A DNA stretch of 64,000 nt from Paenalcaligenes faecalis (GCF_027557445.1 NZ_CP106841.1:2032001-2096000); one strand, 5' to 3'. Positions 30,137 through 38,827 are shown, counted from the stretch's first letter. Numbers and translations: made by a program. Notes: generated from the letters alone by a model not told the origin.

Positions 30137-30312
30137 AATATTTCCAATTAAAGACTGAGTCGTAAGTCCATACTAATTGATTTAGGCCTCAATCAGCAAT
30201 GCAAAGACAGCCATAACTAGTATATAAAAGGTTAATAAGAGTATAGGTTGCGTATAAAAGCAGCTCTCCCTTATTCCCCATGGGTTTTCATGCCCAAATA
30301 ATAGCACCCCGT

Positions 30313-30318
30313 TATAAT
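30313..30318 (+). promoter_or_regulatory. Candidate -10 box for the moaC operon
   Basis: A perfect TATAAT lies 64 bp upstream of the moaC ATG, between the partly complementary ATAG..CCC and GGGCTAT. The 17-bp-spaced -35 site (ATGCCC) is poor. The 245-bp gap 30137-30381 also carries the divergent peroxiredoxin promoter, not located. Confidence 0.35.
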
Positions 30319-30381
30319 AGGGCTATCACCTTACATATTTCATGTAATTTATCTGTTTTAGCTATCATTAATGAGAATGCC

Positions 30382-30891
30382 ATGGGCTTTAAAAGCGCTG
30401 ATTCTGATTTAACTCTTACTCACCTAGATCAAAGTGGCCAAGTCCGCATGGTGGATGTAAGTCATAAAAACCGAAGCTCACGAGAGGCCATTGCACGCAG
30501 TACAGTTCGTTTAAGTGCCGGAGCTTATCAACTGCTAACTGCTCAAGACAACGCCAAAGGCGAAGTACTTAACACAGCACGGATCGCAGGCATTCAAGCC
30601 GCCAAACGCTGTGCTGATTTAATTCCTTTATGTCATAGCCTAGCTTTAGATTTTGTAGGTATTGATTTTGAACTAGACAGTGAAAACCATCAGGTTCATA
30701 TTCAAACAACTTGTCGCTGCTCGTATACGACAGGGGTAGAGATGGAGGCCATGACAGCCGCCACGGTTGCCGCATTGACCATTTATGATATGTGCAAAGC
30801 CGCCGATAAAGGTATCGTGATTGAAAATACCCGTTTAATTCGTAAATCAGGGGGAAAATCGGGTGTATGGGAAGCCTCTGATCACAACTAA
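30382..30891 (+). CDS. moaC: Cyclic pyranopterin monophosphate synthase
   Basis: Converts the MoaA product 3',8-cyclo-GTP into cPMP, the first pterin intermediate of molybdenum cofactor. Family segments are clear: MVDVSHK at the N-terminus, ARIAGIQAAKR, DLIPLCHSL with the conserved His, GVEMEAMTAATVAALTIYDMCKA and KSGGKSG at the C-terminus. The ATG at 30382 gives 169 residues; the open frame from 30280 would add 34 residues with no family counterpart. First gene of moaC-moaD-moaE-moaB-moeA. Confidence 0.96.
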   Translation: MGFKSADSDLTLTHLDQSGQVRMVDVSHKNRSSREAIARSTVRLSAGAYQLLTAQDNAKGEVLNTARIAGIQAAKRCADLIPLCHSLALDFVGIDFELDSENHQVHIQTTCRCSYTTGVEMEAMTAATVAALTIYDMCKAADKGIVIENTRLIRKSGGKSGVWEASDHN

Positions 30892-30917
30892 AAGAAAGAA
30901 AACACACAAGGAAAACC

Positions 30918-31172
30918 ATGTCTAACGCATCCATTACTGTACTGTATTTTGCCCAAGTCGCTGAAATAACACAGACACGTCAAGAGCAATGGGAGTTACC
31001 TCACACCATAAGCGTGACACACTGGTTAGATCAGCTGGTTGCCCGCTATCCGGACTTAACTCCAATGCAGGCCCGTCTCAAGGTTGCTATCAACCAATAC
31101 CATGTCAACCATGAGGCGATGATTAACCCAGGAGACGAGGTTGCCGTCTTTGAGCCAGTTACAGGAGGTTAA
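30918..31172 (+). CDS. moaD: Molybdopterin synthase sulfur-carrier subunit MoaD
   Basis: An 84-residue ubiquitin-fold protein ending in the required Gly-Gly (VTGG), which is activated as a thiocarboxylate and donates sulfur to cPMP in the MoaD-MoaE complex. AAGGA precedes the ATG. The final codons (GGA GGT TAA) double as the Shine-Dalgarno of moaE. Confidence 0.95.
   Translation: MSNASITVLYFAQVAEITQTRQEQWELPHTISVTHWLDQLVARYPDLTPMQARLKVAINQYHVNHEAMINPGDEVAVFEPVTGG
31163..31168 (+). promoter_or_regulatory. moaE ribosome binding site inside moaD
   Basis: AGGAGG, 5 nt upstream of the moaE ATG (31174), is formed by the last sense codons of moaD, including those for its catalytic Gly-Gly tail. 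Confidence 0.88.
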
Positions 31173-31173
31173 A

Positions 31174-31638
31174 ATGGTTCTAGTTCAAGAACATGATTTT
31201 GATGTGGCCCAGCTCATTGGCGATTTACATAAAAAAGAGGCAGGTCATAGTGGCGCGTTACTCAGCTTTATTGGCTATGTGCGTGATTTTAATCCCGAGG
31301 CTCCTACAGAGACCCTCTTTTTAGAACATTACCCCGGTATGTGTGAGCGTGAAATCACGGACATCTGTGAGTACGCAAAAAAACGCTGGGATATTCTGGA
31401 TTACTGTGTGGTGCATCGCGTAGGCGAGCTACATCTAGGCGAACAAATTGTGTTTGTTGGCGTAAGCAGTATTCATCGTGGGAACGCCTTTAATGCCGGG
31501 CAATACATTATTGATGCACTAAAAACTCGTGCGCCCTTTTGGAAACGAGAAAAACTGCAATCCGGCGAAAAATTTTGGGTTCAACAACGCGATAGCGATG
31601 TTGAAAAAACGGCTGAATGGGAGAGTAAAAATGATTAG
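31174..31638 (+). CDS. moaE: Molybdopterin synthase catalytic subunit MoaE
   Basis: Transfers sulfur from two MoaD thiocarboxylates to cPMP to make molybdopterin. Recognisable segments: GALLSFIGYVRDFN, LEHYPGM, VVHRVGELHLGEQIVFVGVSS, HR following, and the C-terminal PFWKRE with the active-site Lys, then GEKFWVQ. 154 residues from the ATG at 31174. Its 3' end overlaps the moaB start by 8 nt. Confidence 0.95.
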   Translation: MVLVQEHDFDVAQLIGDLHKKEAGHSGALLSFIGYVRDFNPEAPTETLFLEHYPGMCEREITDICEYAKKRWDILDYCVVHRVGELHLGEQIVFVGVSSIHRGNAFNAGQYIIDALKTRAPFWKREKLQSGEKFWVQQRDSDVEKTAEWESKND

Positions 31639-32128
31639 CCTCAACTGTGCTGTATTAACCATATCCAATAGTCGCACTGCCGCCAATGATACATCAGGCG
31701 ATTACCTTGTCGATCAGTTACAACGAGCCGGTCACAAATGTATTGAGCGTTCCGTCACTAAATCAAACGTCTATGAACTACGTAAAATAGTCAGTCACTG
31801 GATTGCTAATCCATCGATACACGTTATTATCACTAATGGTGGAACCGGTTTTAGCCCTGATAAAAACACAGTGGCTGCGCTAGAACCCTTATTTGATCAA
31901 ACTGTTCCAGGCTTTGGCGAACTTTTTCGTCAACTATCTTTCGAGGATATAGGCAGTGCTGCCATCCAGTCTGATGCCATTGCTGGACTCGCTAACCACA
32001 CGGTTATTTTCTGTATTCCAGGCTCTACTGATGCCTGTCGTTTAGCCTGGGCTCGCATTATCCGTGACCAACTAAACAGCAAGCACAAACCCTGTAATTT
32101 TGCAGACCACTGTGCCACTAAATCCTAA
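31631..32128 (+). CDS. moaB: Molybdopterin adenylyltransferase-like protein MoaB
   Basis: A MoaB/Mog family protein that activates molybdopterin by adenylation in many bacteria (in E. coli Mog does this). The signature ITNGGTGFSPDKNTVAALEPL is present, as is the GFGELFRQLSFEDIG segment, and the N-terminal AVLTISNSRT. 165 residues from the ATG at 31631, which overlaps the end of moaE and has GGGAG before it; an open frame from 31529 is not a real extension. It precedes moeA by 19 bp. Confidence 0.93.
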   Translation: MISLNCAVLTISNSRTAANDTSGDYLVDQLQRAGHKCIERSVTKSNVYELRKIVSHWIANPSIHVIITNGGTGFSPDKNTVAALEPLFDQTVPGFGELFRQLSFEDIGSAAIQSDAIAGLANHTVIFCIPGSTDACRLAWARIIRDQLNSKHKPCNFADHCATKS

Positions 32129-32147
32129 TTTCAGCTAAAGAGTACTT

Positions 32148-33353
32148 ATGTTAGATTTCGATACCGCCCAAGATCGTCTTATCCAAGCCGCTGTACGCCC
32201 AACACGCAGCGAACGTATTCCTGTTGCACAGGCGTTGGGTCGTATTGTTGCGACGAATGTACACGCTACGATTGCCATTCCTCCGGCCGACAATAGTGCT
32301 ATGGATGGTTACGCCATCCGCTTCGCCGATGTAGAGGCTGGAACACGTTTACCTATACAACAACGCTGCTATGCAGGTGATGTACCTGAAGACCTCAAGC
32401 CGGGACACGCGATTCGCTTATTTACTGGTAGTCTGATGCCTGCAGGGGCTGACACCGTCGTGATTCAAGAAAACTGCAGCGAAGACAATGAGCATGTTGT
32501 CTTCCAAACGACTCCCGTCTTACATGCTCATGTCCGCATCAAAGGCGAAGACATGAGTCAGGACAAAACCATTATTCTCAAGGGCAAAGCCTTAAATAGT
32601 GGCCATATCGCCATGCTAGCATCCCAAGGAATCACGGAAATCGATGTCTACCCCATTCCTAAAATTGGGATTTTGACAACAGGAGACGAATTAGCCCAGC
32701 CCGGTCAGCCCTTACAGGTGGGTCAAATCTACAACTCAAATGCTCCTATGTTATCTGTCTTGGTACAACAGTTGAACGCTCAGGTGCATATGACACGCCA
32801 TGCAAAAGACACCCTGCAAGATATCCAAGACGCCTTAACTGCATTGTGTGCCGAGTGTGATTTAGTGTTAACCGTAGGCGGTGTATCGGTGGGTGATAAA
32901 GACTTGGTTAAACCAGCCATCGAAGGCCTTGGTGGCGAGATGAATCTATGGAAGGTTCTCATGAAACCGGGTAAACCGGTGGCTTTAGCCCATATTGGTG
33001 ATACACCAATCGTTGGCCTGCCTGGCAATCCGGTATCCTCTTATGCGGTATTCACATTAATGGTATCGCCGATGATCCGAGTGTTACAAGGGCGCCGCCA
33101 TGCCATGCCACGCGTTTTCTATGGCAAGCTAGAAAGTAATAAAACATTCCGAGATAGTCGCGAAGAGTTCATCCGCGTTCAAGCCCGTGCAGATGTAGAT
33201 GGTTTTATTTATTTAACCCCACACGAACAACAAGGCTCTGCCATTATTAGCTCCTTGGCTTGGGCAACAGGATTAGCCCGTATTCCGGTCAATACCGATA
33301 TTAACAATGGCGATACCGTTGCCTATTACGACTTTAAACACTGGGGCTTTTAG
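32148..33353 (+). CDS. moeA: Molybdopterin molybdenumtransferase
   Basis: Inserts molybdate into adenylated molybdopterin. The four-domain MoeA layout is visible over 401 residues: DNSAMDGYAIR near the N-terminus, GEDM, the central MoCF_biosynth domain with TTGDEL, YNSN and VGGVSVGDKD, the LPGNPVS motif and a C-terminal beta-barrel domain. Last gene of the moaC operon; mobA converges 25 bp later. Confidence 0.95.
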   Translation: MLDFDTAQDRLIQAAVRPTRSERIPVAQALGRIVATNVHATIAIPPADNSAMDGYAIRFADVEAGTRLPIQQRCYAGDVPEDLKPGHAIRLFTGSLMPAGADTVVIQENCSEDNEHVVFQTTPVLHAHVRIKGEDMSQDKTIILKGKALNSGHIAMLASQGITEIDVYPIPKIGILTTGDELAQPGQPLQVGQIYNSNAPMLSVLVQQLNAQVHMTRHAKDTLQDIQDALTALCAECDLVLTVGGVSVGDKDLVKPAIEGLGGEMNLWKVLMKPGKPVALAHIGDTPIVGLPGNPVSSYAVFTLMVSPMIRVLQGRRHAMPRVFYGKLESNKTFRDSREEFIRVQARADVDGFIYLTPHEQQGSAIISSLAWATGLARIPVNTDINNGDTVAYYDFKHWGF

Positions 33354-33378
33354 TCCTCTGTGAGCTAACTATAGCCAT

Positions 33379-33984
33379 TTAACATGCCCGTTTACGGGCA
33401 TCATCTATATCCGCTGGTTCATTAATATTAAAAAAACTCTCTACTGGCATCTGTCGCAAGTCTACAGCACAGGCATTTTGATTAGCCAACCAAGTTTGCA
33501 CCCGACGTTGATCGGACAATAAATACACCTTTAGGTCTTCAGCACAATCACGATGCACTAACAGACATAATGGGTAGCTACGCTCGTGCTGTACAAAAAA
33601 AGCACGCTGGGCAGGCTGCTGTAAATGGGCCTGCCACAGTCTGGTAATGACCTCAGAGGGAATAAAAGGGCTATCTACAGGTAACACCATCAACCACTCG
33701 GTCTGTATGGTCTCTAGCATGGCTAAAATACCAGCTAAAGGCCCCTGATAGTCTGCTAAATAGTCGGGGTCCTCTACGACCACGCCGTATTGTTTATACT
33801 GATTTTTATTACGGTTAGCGCTGATTAATACTGGCTGTGAGCTATAAGGCTGTAGCTTTTTAATGGCGTGTGCGACTAATGGCTGTCCCTGTAGTTCAAG
33901 CAACCCTTTATCTATTTCGCCCAATGATTGAAACCGGCGGGCAAGGCCGCCGGTTAATACACCACCTGTTAGCTGTGCTTGCAT
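33379..33984 (-). CDS. mobA: Molybdenum cofactor guanylyltransferase
   Basis: Attaches GMP to Mo-molybdopterin to form the bis-MGD cofactor used by DMSO-reductase-family enzymes such as formate dehydrogenase. The nucleotide-binding GGVLTGGLARRF loop with following DKGLLEL matches MobA (usually LAGG), and PVDSPF is the metal-binding motif. 201 residues, normal length. Its ATG overlaps the moaA stop (TAATG), so the two are coupled. Its presence agrees with fdhD close by. Confidence 0.92.
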   Translation of the reverse strand: MQAQLTGGVLTGGLARRFQSLGEIDKGLLELQGQPLVAHAIKKLQPYSSQPVLISANRNKNQYKQYGVVVEDPDYLADYQGPLAGILAMLETIQTEWLMVLPVDSPFIPSEVITRLWQAHLQQPAQRAFFVQHERSYPLCLLVHRDCAEDLKVYLLSDQRRVQTWLANQNACAVDLRQMPVESFFNINEPADIDDARKRAC

Positions 33985-35078
33985 TAACCACCTATATAAC
34001 TCATCTCTATTTTTTCTTTAGGGGCTGTATTCAAACCACGTAATTCAGAATAGCGATCACCGCGCCCCCGCCAAATTTCCATTACATGGGCGGCCACCTC
34101 GTCATCGGATACGCCACTGCGTAATAAGCTACGTACATCATACCCGCGACTGGCAAACAAACACAGAAAGAACTGGCCCTCGGGCGATAAGCGCATTCGG
34201 GTACAATCACCACAGAATGGGTTGGATACACTGGTAATAATTCCAATTTCACCACTACCGTCTGTGTAACGATATCGATCGGCAACCTCGCCATAATAGC
34301 CAGCAGCCACCGGCTCCATGTCAAACTCCGTTGCGAGCTGTTGAATAATCTGCGCCCCCGTTACGACCTCGGAGAGATCCCAACCATTGCTATTACCCAC
34401 ATCCATATACTCAATAAAGCGTAATGCATGGCCTCGACCTTTAAAGTAACGGGCCATAGGGATAATTTGGTCATCGTTGATACCTTGGCGCACCACCATA
34501 TTAACCTTCACTGGTGCTAAACCAACCTCCGCTGCCTTTTCTATCCCCGCTAACACACGCTCAACCTCTACGTTGCTATCACTTAGTTGGCTAAATCGGG
34601 AGCTATCCAAAGCATCTAAACTCACGGTGACACGTTGCAAACCAGCGTCTTTTAGCACCTGTGCCTTTTGAGCTAACAAGGTCGCATTCGTCGTCATCGC
34701 TAGCTCTACTGGCTGACCTTGGGGAGTACGCAATTGAGCTAACTGTTCAATCAGGTTTTCTACATGCTTGCGTAATAAGGGCTCGCCCCCCGTTAAACGT
34801 ATTTTCTGTACGCCCATCGCAACGGCAATTTTTGCCATGCGCGTGATTTCCTCAAAACTTAATAAGTCAGACTGAGGCAAAAAGGCATGATCAGAGCTAA
34901 AAACCTCGCGTGGCATACAATAGGTACAGCGAAAATTACAGCGATCGGTGACAGAAATACGCAAATCTCGTAGCGGTCTATGTAATTGATCGCGCAACCC
35001 TGCCCCACCCATCGGCTTTACCGTTGGGATGCGAGTATTGGTTTGCAATGACTCAAGCGGAGCAGATAATTTATTCAT
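33984..35078 (-). CDS. moaA: GTP 3',8-cyclase
   Basis: The radical-SAM enzyme for the first step of Moco synthesis (GTP to 3',8-cyclo-7,8-dihydro-GTP). The N-terminal 4Fe-4S cysteines are Cys47, Cys51 and Cys54 (CNFRCTYC). The C-terminal cluster lies in NPFCGDCTRMRLSPEG plus FLCLF, and the protein ends in Gly-Gly as required for activity. A ~20-residue extension before the core (residues 1-35) is common in betaproteobacteria. It has a long leader with a terminator-like hairpin and is followed by the coupled mobA. Confidence 0.96.
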   Translation of the reverse strand: MNKLSAPLESLQTNTRIPTVKPMGGAGLRDQLHRPLRDLRISVTDRCNFRCTYCMPREVFSSDHAFLPQSDLLSFEEITRMAKIAVAMGVQKIRLTGGEPLLRKHVENLIEQLAQLRTPQGQPVELAMTTNATLLAQKAQVLKDAGLQRVTVSLDALDSSRFSQLSDSNVEVERVLAGIEKAAEVGLAPVKVNMVVRQGINDDQIIPMARYFKGRGHALRFIEYMDVGNSNGWDLSEVVTGAQIIQQLATEFDMEPVAAGYYGEVADRYRYTDGSGEIGIITSVSNPFCGDCTRMRLSPEGQFFLCLFASRGYDVRSLLRSGVSDDEVAAHVMEIWRGRGDRYSELRGLNTAPKEKIEMSYIGG

Positions 35079-35397
35079 AGATTTCTATATAGGTAACAAA
35101 GATCGTATTGCTCACTATTCATAATATCTCTATAAATACCAAGCAAGCCCATGCCCTAGCTAGGGTAATAAAGCCAAGGTGATAACGTAGTATTTAGAAT
35201 AAGGGTGGGCCGAATCGCACCACAAAAAAGACTAGGCGCACAGAGCCTATAGATGGCAGTGGCCCGCAAACGTGGCCGACGTATATAAAACAAACGAATG
35301 GGATAAAAATAAAAAATAGCTATACTAGAAGTATGAAGCATTTAGCCCTCTAAGGCAAAAAACCCTGTCGTGATTTTGCTGCTCTTAAAAAACCATT
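35079..35397. promoter_or_regulatory. 319-bp divergent moaA/fdhD control region
   Basis: It contains no gene I can support. On -, TAGGC/GCCTA (arms 35233-35237 and 35245-35249) followed by GTCTTTTTTG forms an intrinsic-terminator-like hairpin about 150 nt upstream of the moaA start, a possible attenuator. A perfect 12-bp palindrome CCCTAGCTAGGG is at 35154-35165. On +, TATACT (35321-35326) could be the fdhD -10 box, without a good -35. I could not match it to the Moco-RNA riboswitch consensus by eye. Confidence 0.4.
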
Positions 35398-36240
35398 ATG
35401 TCTATTCCGTTTACAGCCGCTAATACTGATTTACTACCCGCACAAACCGACCAACTGGTTTGGCGAAAACCACGCGAATCAGATCTACATGAACAAGCCG
35501 ATGTCTTGGCGACCGAGATCCCTGTTGCCTTGCAATACAATGGAATTAGTCATGCCGTTTTGTTAGCAACGCCCACTTTTTTAGAGGATTTAGCGGTTGG
35601 GTTTTCCTTTACCGAAGGTATTATCCGTAGTGCCTCTGATATCTATGACATACGCATAGAGCACGATGAGCGCGGCTATAGTCTAGATATCGAAATTGCC
35701 TCTGCTTGCCTAAATCAATTAAAACAGCGCCGCCGCCAATTAGCAGGTCGTACCGGCTGTGGCCTATGCGGACTAGAGAGTCTCAACGAGGTACGTCGTG
35801 ATTTGCCTGCCGTCAATCCGCCCTTAGTGCACTATCAGCCCCAGGCTATTTTTTCAGCTTTAGATCAACTACGTGACCAGCAACCTCTACATCAGATTAC
35901 AGGGGCGACTCACGGGGCAGGTTGGGCGACCCATGATGGCGTCATTCAAGTCGTCCGTGAAGACGTAGGCCGACATAATGCCTTAGACAAACTCATCGGC
36001 CATCTCTTACAGCAAAAAACACCAGCCCATACTGGGATGCTTGTTGTCTCTAGCCGGGCCAGTTTTGAAATGGTACAAAAAACCGCTACATTAGGTGTTC
36101 CTATTTTAGTAGCGGTGTCTGCGCCAACCAGTTATGCCGTACAGGTCGCTAATGAGCTTGGTTTACTGCTTGTGGCCTTTGGTCGTTCTAAACAATTTAG
36201 CCTTTATAGTCATCCAGAATTTTTAGCGACTCATTCTTAA
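35398..36240 (+). CDS. fdhD: Formate dehydrogenase sulfurtransferase FdhD
   Basis: Transfers sulfur from IscS to the molybdenum cofactor before insertion into formate dehydrogenase. The sulfur-carrying CxxC pair is Cys121 and Cys124 in GRTGCGLCGLESL. Other family segments: HGAGWATHDG, REDVGRHNALDKLIG and VSSRASFEMVQK. 280 residues. It lies in the Moco gene region and implies a formate dehydrogenase elsewhere in the genome. Its stop overlaps the stop of the convergent hydrolase gene by 4 bp. Confidence 0.95.
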   Translation: MSIPFTAANTDLLPAQTDQLVWRKPRESDLHEQADVLATEIPVALQYNGISHAVLLATPTFLEDLAVGFSFTEGIIRSASDIYDIRIEHDERGYSLDIEIASACLNQLKQRRRQLAGRTGCGLCGLESLNEVRRDLPAVNPPLVHYQPQAIFSALDQLRDQQPLHQITGATHGAGWATHDGVIQVVREDVGRHNALDKLIGHLLQQKTPAHTGMLVVSSRASFEMVQKTATLGVPILVAVSAPTSYAVQVANELGLLLVAFGRSKQFSLYSHPEFLATHS

Positions 36241-37313
36241 TCGTTTGGTTTTCCTGCTGCTGCCTCTGCGACGGCTTGATGCAAAAAACCAATAATACTG
36301 AACCACAAGGCTTTATTCGCTTGGGCTAAGGCCAACACCTGCGCCGTATTATTTGCATGAAGGGTAGTAGGCACATGAGGAAACTGTAAGCCCCCCGCTA
36401 CCCCCTCAAAGTCATACCACTGAAAATTATAATCAAAACCATGCTGCTCTAGACGTTCGCCTATGGACTGATAGTAAGCGCTGGCTGAGTGCTGCTGCCC
36501 TGATGCTAATAACAATGGCCCTTGCAAAGCCTCTACGGCTAAAAGATAAGGTTGCAACACCTCTGCTGTGGCCTCACAGGCAATAACGGCGGACACTTTA
36601 GCAGCAAACTGCACACCGACTACTAAGGCCAACTCAGCGCCATCCTCGTAACCAGAAACAGCGACAAAATGATTTTTTGGGCTGATTTTTTCTCGCAGCC
36701 AATCAAAAGCATGAGAAAAATAAGCCAACTGCTCGGTCGTAGCAGACACATCCGGCATTAACTCATAATCTAAAGCAAAAGCAGCATAGCCACGTGATGC
36801 ATAAAGAGCTGCCTGAGACTCATCTAGCGGCTGATCAGCATGACGTTTTAAGACAATTACAGCAGGCTGCGCTGCACTACTGGCAGGAATAAACAAGACC
36901 CCTTTCAACCCAGCCTCATTGATTTCGACTCGCTGTACCGCATCTTGGGCCAAGCGTTGAGTCAGTACCGTTTTGGCTTCTAACTCATTACACTGTGCCT
37001 CTAGTTCAGTATGTAGAGCATGATGTACCGATGAGTGAAATAACTCTTGCGTAGCTGCATTTTCAGCTTGCTGCGCATAAATCAGCCCCATTGGGTTTGC
37101 TGCGGTATAGCTGCCTGACGTAGGTATGGATACGGCTAAATCCACCTCGCCTGACTCATTACTTTTCACCGTTATTTGACTACGCCATACCTGTCCCGCA
37201 CGTTCCGTTTTTGAGCGAATGATCACATCACTATCTGCGGGCGCACCACTGATTGTTATTTTTCTATCTATATCAATTAACGCGTCAGGAAAATCAATTT
37301 TGAACTCCAGCAT
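36237..37313 (-). CDS. Acyl-CoA thioesterase/BAAT-family-like protein, probably nucleophile-deficient
   Basis: It has the two-part layout of the bile acid-CoA:amino acid N-acyltransferase / acyl-CoA thioesterase family: an N-terminal beta domain (about residues 1-130; ISGAPADSDV, PMGLIYAQ) and a C-terminal alpha/beta-hydrolase domain (about 135-358). The expected nucleophile motif (G-x-S/C-x-G followed by AEL) appears as GYEDGAEL, with Glu223 at the nucleophile position, and the glycine-rich oxyanion loop after the first strand is replaced by KRHADQP. Catalysis is therefore doubtful. The ATG at 37313 is chosen because the alternative at 37361 lies in a terminator stem. Confidence 0.75.
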   Translation of the reverse strand: MLEFKIDFPDALIDIDRKITISGAPADSDVIIRSKTERAGQVWRSQITVKSNESGEVDLAVSIPTSGSYTAANPMGLIYAQQAENAATQELFHSSVHHALHTELEAQCNELEAKTVLTQRLAQDAVQRVEINEAGLKGVLFIPASSAAQPAVIVLKRHADQPLDESQAALYASRGYAAFALDYELMPDVSATTEQLAYFSHAFDWLREKISPKNHFVAVSGYEDGAELALVVGVQFAAKVSAVIACEATAEVLQPYLLAVEALQGPLLLASGQQHSASAYYQSIGERLEQHGFDYNFQWYDFEGVAGGLQFPHVPTTLHANNTAQVLALAQANKALWFSIIGFLHQAVAEAAAGKPND

Positions 37314-37331
37314 AACTCTGCCCTCAAGAAT

Positions 37332-37370
37332 AAAAAAAACCTGTCGCCCTTTTGCAGGCAACAGGTTTTT
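37332..37370 (-). terminator. Intrinsic terminator of the Usp gene
   Basis: AAAAACCTGT (37335-37344) pairs with ACAGGTTTTT (37361-37370), inner GCC/GGC, with a long T run on the - strand. Confidence 0.85.
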
Positions 37371-37387
37371 ACTATAGCTTAAAACGC

Positions 37388-37846
37388 TTAGTTATCTTTC
37401 ACGCGATACACTAATACTGCGCAAGGAGCTAAATTTAGCACCTTTGCTGTCACGCTACCTAACAATAAACGGGATAAGCCGCTGCGACCATGACTACCAA
37501 TAAAAATTAAGTCACATTCCTCTTCGGCAGCTGCCGTAGATACGGCATCAGCCACGTTAAAATTAGAAATAGAGCGTGAAGTGGCTTTAACGCCTGCTGT
37601 TTCTGCACGGTCTAAAACGGCTTGAATATATTTATTTGATTGCTGAGAAGCTGTTTTTTCGTAGTCTTCGTCAGTAATAGCATACGCTGCAGCCATCCCG
37701 TCAAAACCTACCGTAGCGGCGAAAGGCTGAGTAACGTGCAAAGCGACAACCTCGGCACCAATTTGACGAGCAAATGACACCCCTTTATTAGCAGCCTGTG
37801 CTGATAAGGTTGAACCGTCAGTAGGAATAAGAATTTTTTTAAACAT
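37388..37846 (-). CDS. Universal stress protein, UspA family
   Basis: A 152-residue nucleotide-binding-fold protein. The N-terminus MFKKILIPTDGS and the ATP-binding pattern G-x2-G-x9-G-[ST] in GSHGRSGLSRLLLGSVT near the C-terminus place it with ATP-binding Usp proteins. The ATG at 37846 is preceded by GGGG; a TTG at 37858 would use that very sequence as codons and is rejected. Single-gene unit with its own terminator. Confidence 0.92.
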   Translation of the reverse strand: MFKKILIPTDGSTLSAQAANKGVSFARQIGAEVVALHVTQPFAATVGFDGMAAAYAITDEDYEKTASQQSNKYIQAVLDRAETAGVKATSRSISNFNVADAVSTAAAEEECDLIFIGSHGRSGLSRLLLGSVTAKVLNLAPCAVLVYRVKDN

Positions 37847-37933
37847 GGTCTGCCCCAATGATGAAGGAATAATTTAAGAATAATACGAGCGACCTAAGCC
37901 AGCAAGTTCACTCTTGTTTACTTTTGATTAAAA

Positions 37934-38275
37934 TCAATTTTGTTGCGCTAATTGATATAAATGTGCACAACGCGCACCGCTACGACAATAAGCCAAAACT
38001 GGCTTAGGTAATTCGGTATAAAGCTGTTTAAATTCCAACACGTCATCTAACGAAATCTGGCTTGAGACCACTGGCTGATAACGCACAACCAACCCTGCTT
38101 TTTCGGCAGCGGCCATCATAATGGCAGACTCTGGCTGCGTCGGATCTAACTCAAAATCAGGACGGTTTATAATGACACTTTTAAAGCCCGCATCTGCGGC
38201 GGCTTGCATATCATCAGGGTGTAGCTGTGGTGCCACTGAAAATACTTCAGTAATGGTATGGAACTCAGCGCTCAT
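37934..38275 (-). CDS. DUF442 / TIGR01244-type sulfur transferase-phosphatase domain protein
   Basis: 113 residues with the DSP-like fold of the beta-lactamase-hydrolase (Blh) N-terminal domain. The active-site loop is CRSGARC with Cys97. Such domains are found fused to persulfide dioxygenases in BigR-regulated sulfide detoxification operons and are thought to handle sulfane sulfur. Here the domain stands alone, upstream of usp and divergent from the truncated haemoglobin. A BigR/SqrR-like regulator lies 1.3 kb away. Biochemical role in this organism is inference. Confidence 0.85.
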   Translation of the reverse strand: MSAEFHTITEVFSVAPQLHPDDMQAAADAGFKSVIINRPDFELDPTQPESAIMMAAAEKAGLVVRYQPVVSSQISLDDVLEFKQLYTELPKPVLAYCRSGARCAHLYQLAQQN

Positions 38276-38417
38276 TGACTTCTCCGCTTAACGCATAAAT
38301 AACAATGTATAGTGTAGATGATATTGTAAAAATCAACCACCTAGTTAGCCCTGAAGACTAAAGACGGAATAAGAGGCATACTAAGACAACTGTTCACGCA
38401 TACCGAGGATTATTGCC

Positions 38418-38819
38418 ATGACGACCCCATTTTGTTCTCGCGAAGAAATCGCTCAGCTTGTTGATGATTTTTATAGCCAAATTCGTCAGCACCCTGAATT
38501 AGGCCCTATTTTTAATCGTCATATCGACGACTGGCCCACCCATTTAGCTACGATGGTCAGTTTCTGGTCTTCTTTATTACTTAAAACTGCAGACTTTTCT
38601 GGGTCTCCGATGATGAAGCATGCAGCCTTACCTGAACTATCCGCTGATCTATTTGAGCAGTGGCTACAAACGTTTAAACAGACCTGCCAACAACAAAAAA
38701 ATACTGAGTTAGGACAAAAAGCGTGGGAGTTTGCTCAACGTATTGCGCGTAGTTTATGGATGGGCTATCAAATTCAACAGCGCCCCAATCAGGCCCCCAT
38801 CGAGCTCACTATGCCTTAG
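38418..38819 (+). CDS. Group III truncated haemoglobin
   Basis: 133 residues with the trHb group III pattern: FYSQIRQHPELGPIFNRHI, W..HL..MVSFWSSLLL, and SPMMKHAALP where His68 is the candidate proximal haem ligand, then a late W in RSLWMGYQ. Group III globins are linked to NO and reactive-species handling in Campylobacter and proteobacteria. It sits alone on + between the DUF442 gene (divergent) and the AhpD-like gene (convergent). Confidence 0.9.
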   Translation: MTTPFCSREEIAQLVDDFYSQIRQHPELGPIFNRHIDDWPTHLATMVSFWSSLLLKTADFSGSPMMKHAALPELSADLFEQWLQTFKQTCQQQKNTELGQKAWEFAQRIARSLWMGYQIQQRPNQAPIELTMP

Positions 38820-38827
38820 GCCCTCAT

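Noticed and set aside
33384-33401. ATGCCCGT/ACGGGCAT hairpin after moeA as a terminator
   Set aside because: It lies inside the mobA coding end, has a 2-nt loop and no T run.
37314-37361. Longer start for the thioesterase-like protein
   Set aside because: The extra codons coincide with the terminator of the upstream usp gene.
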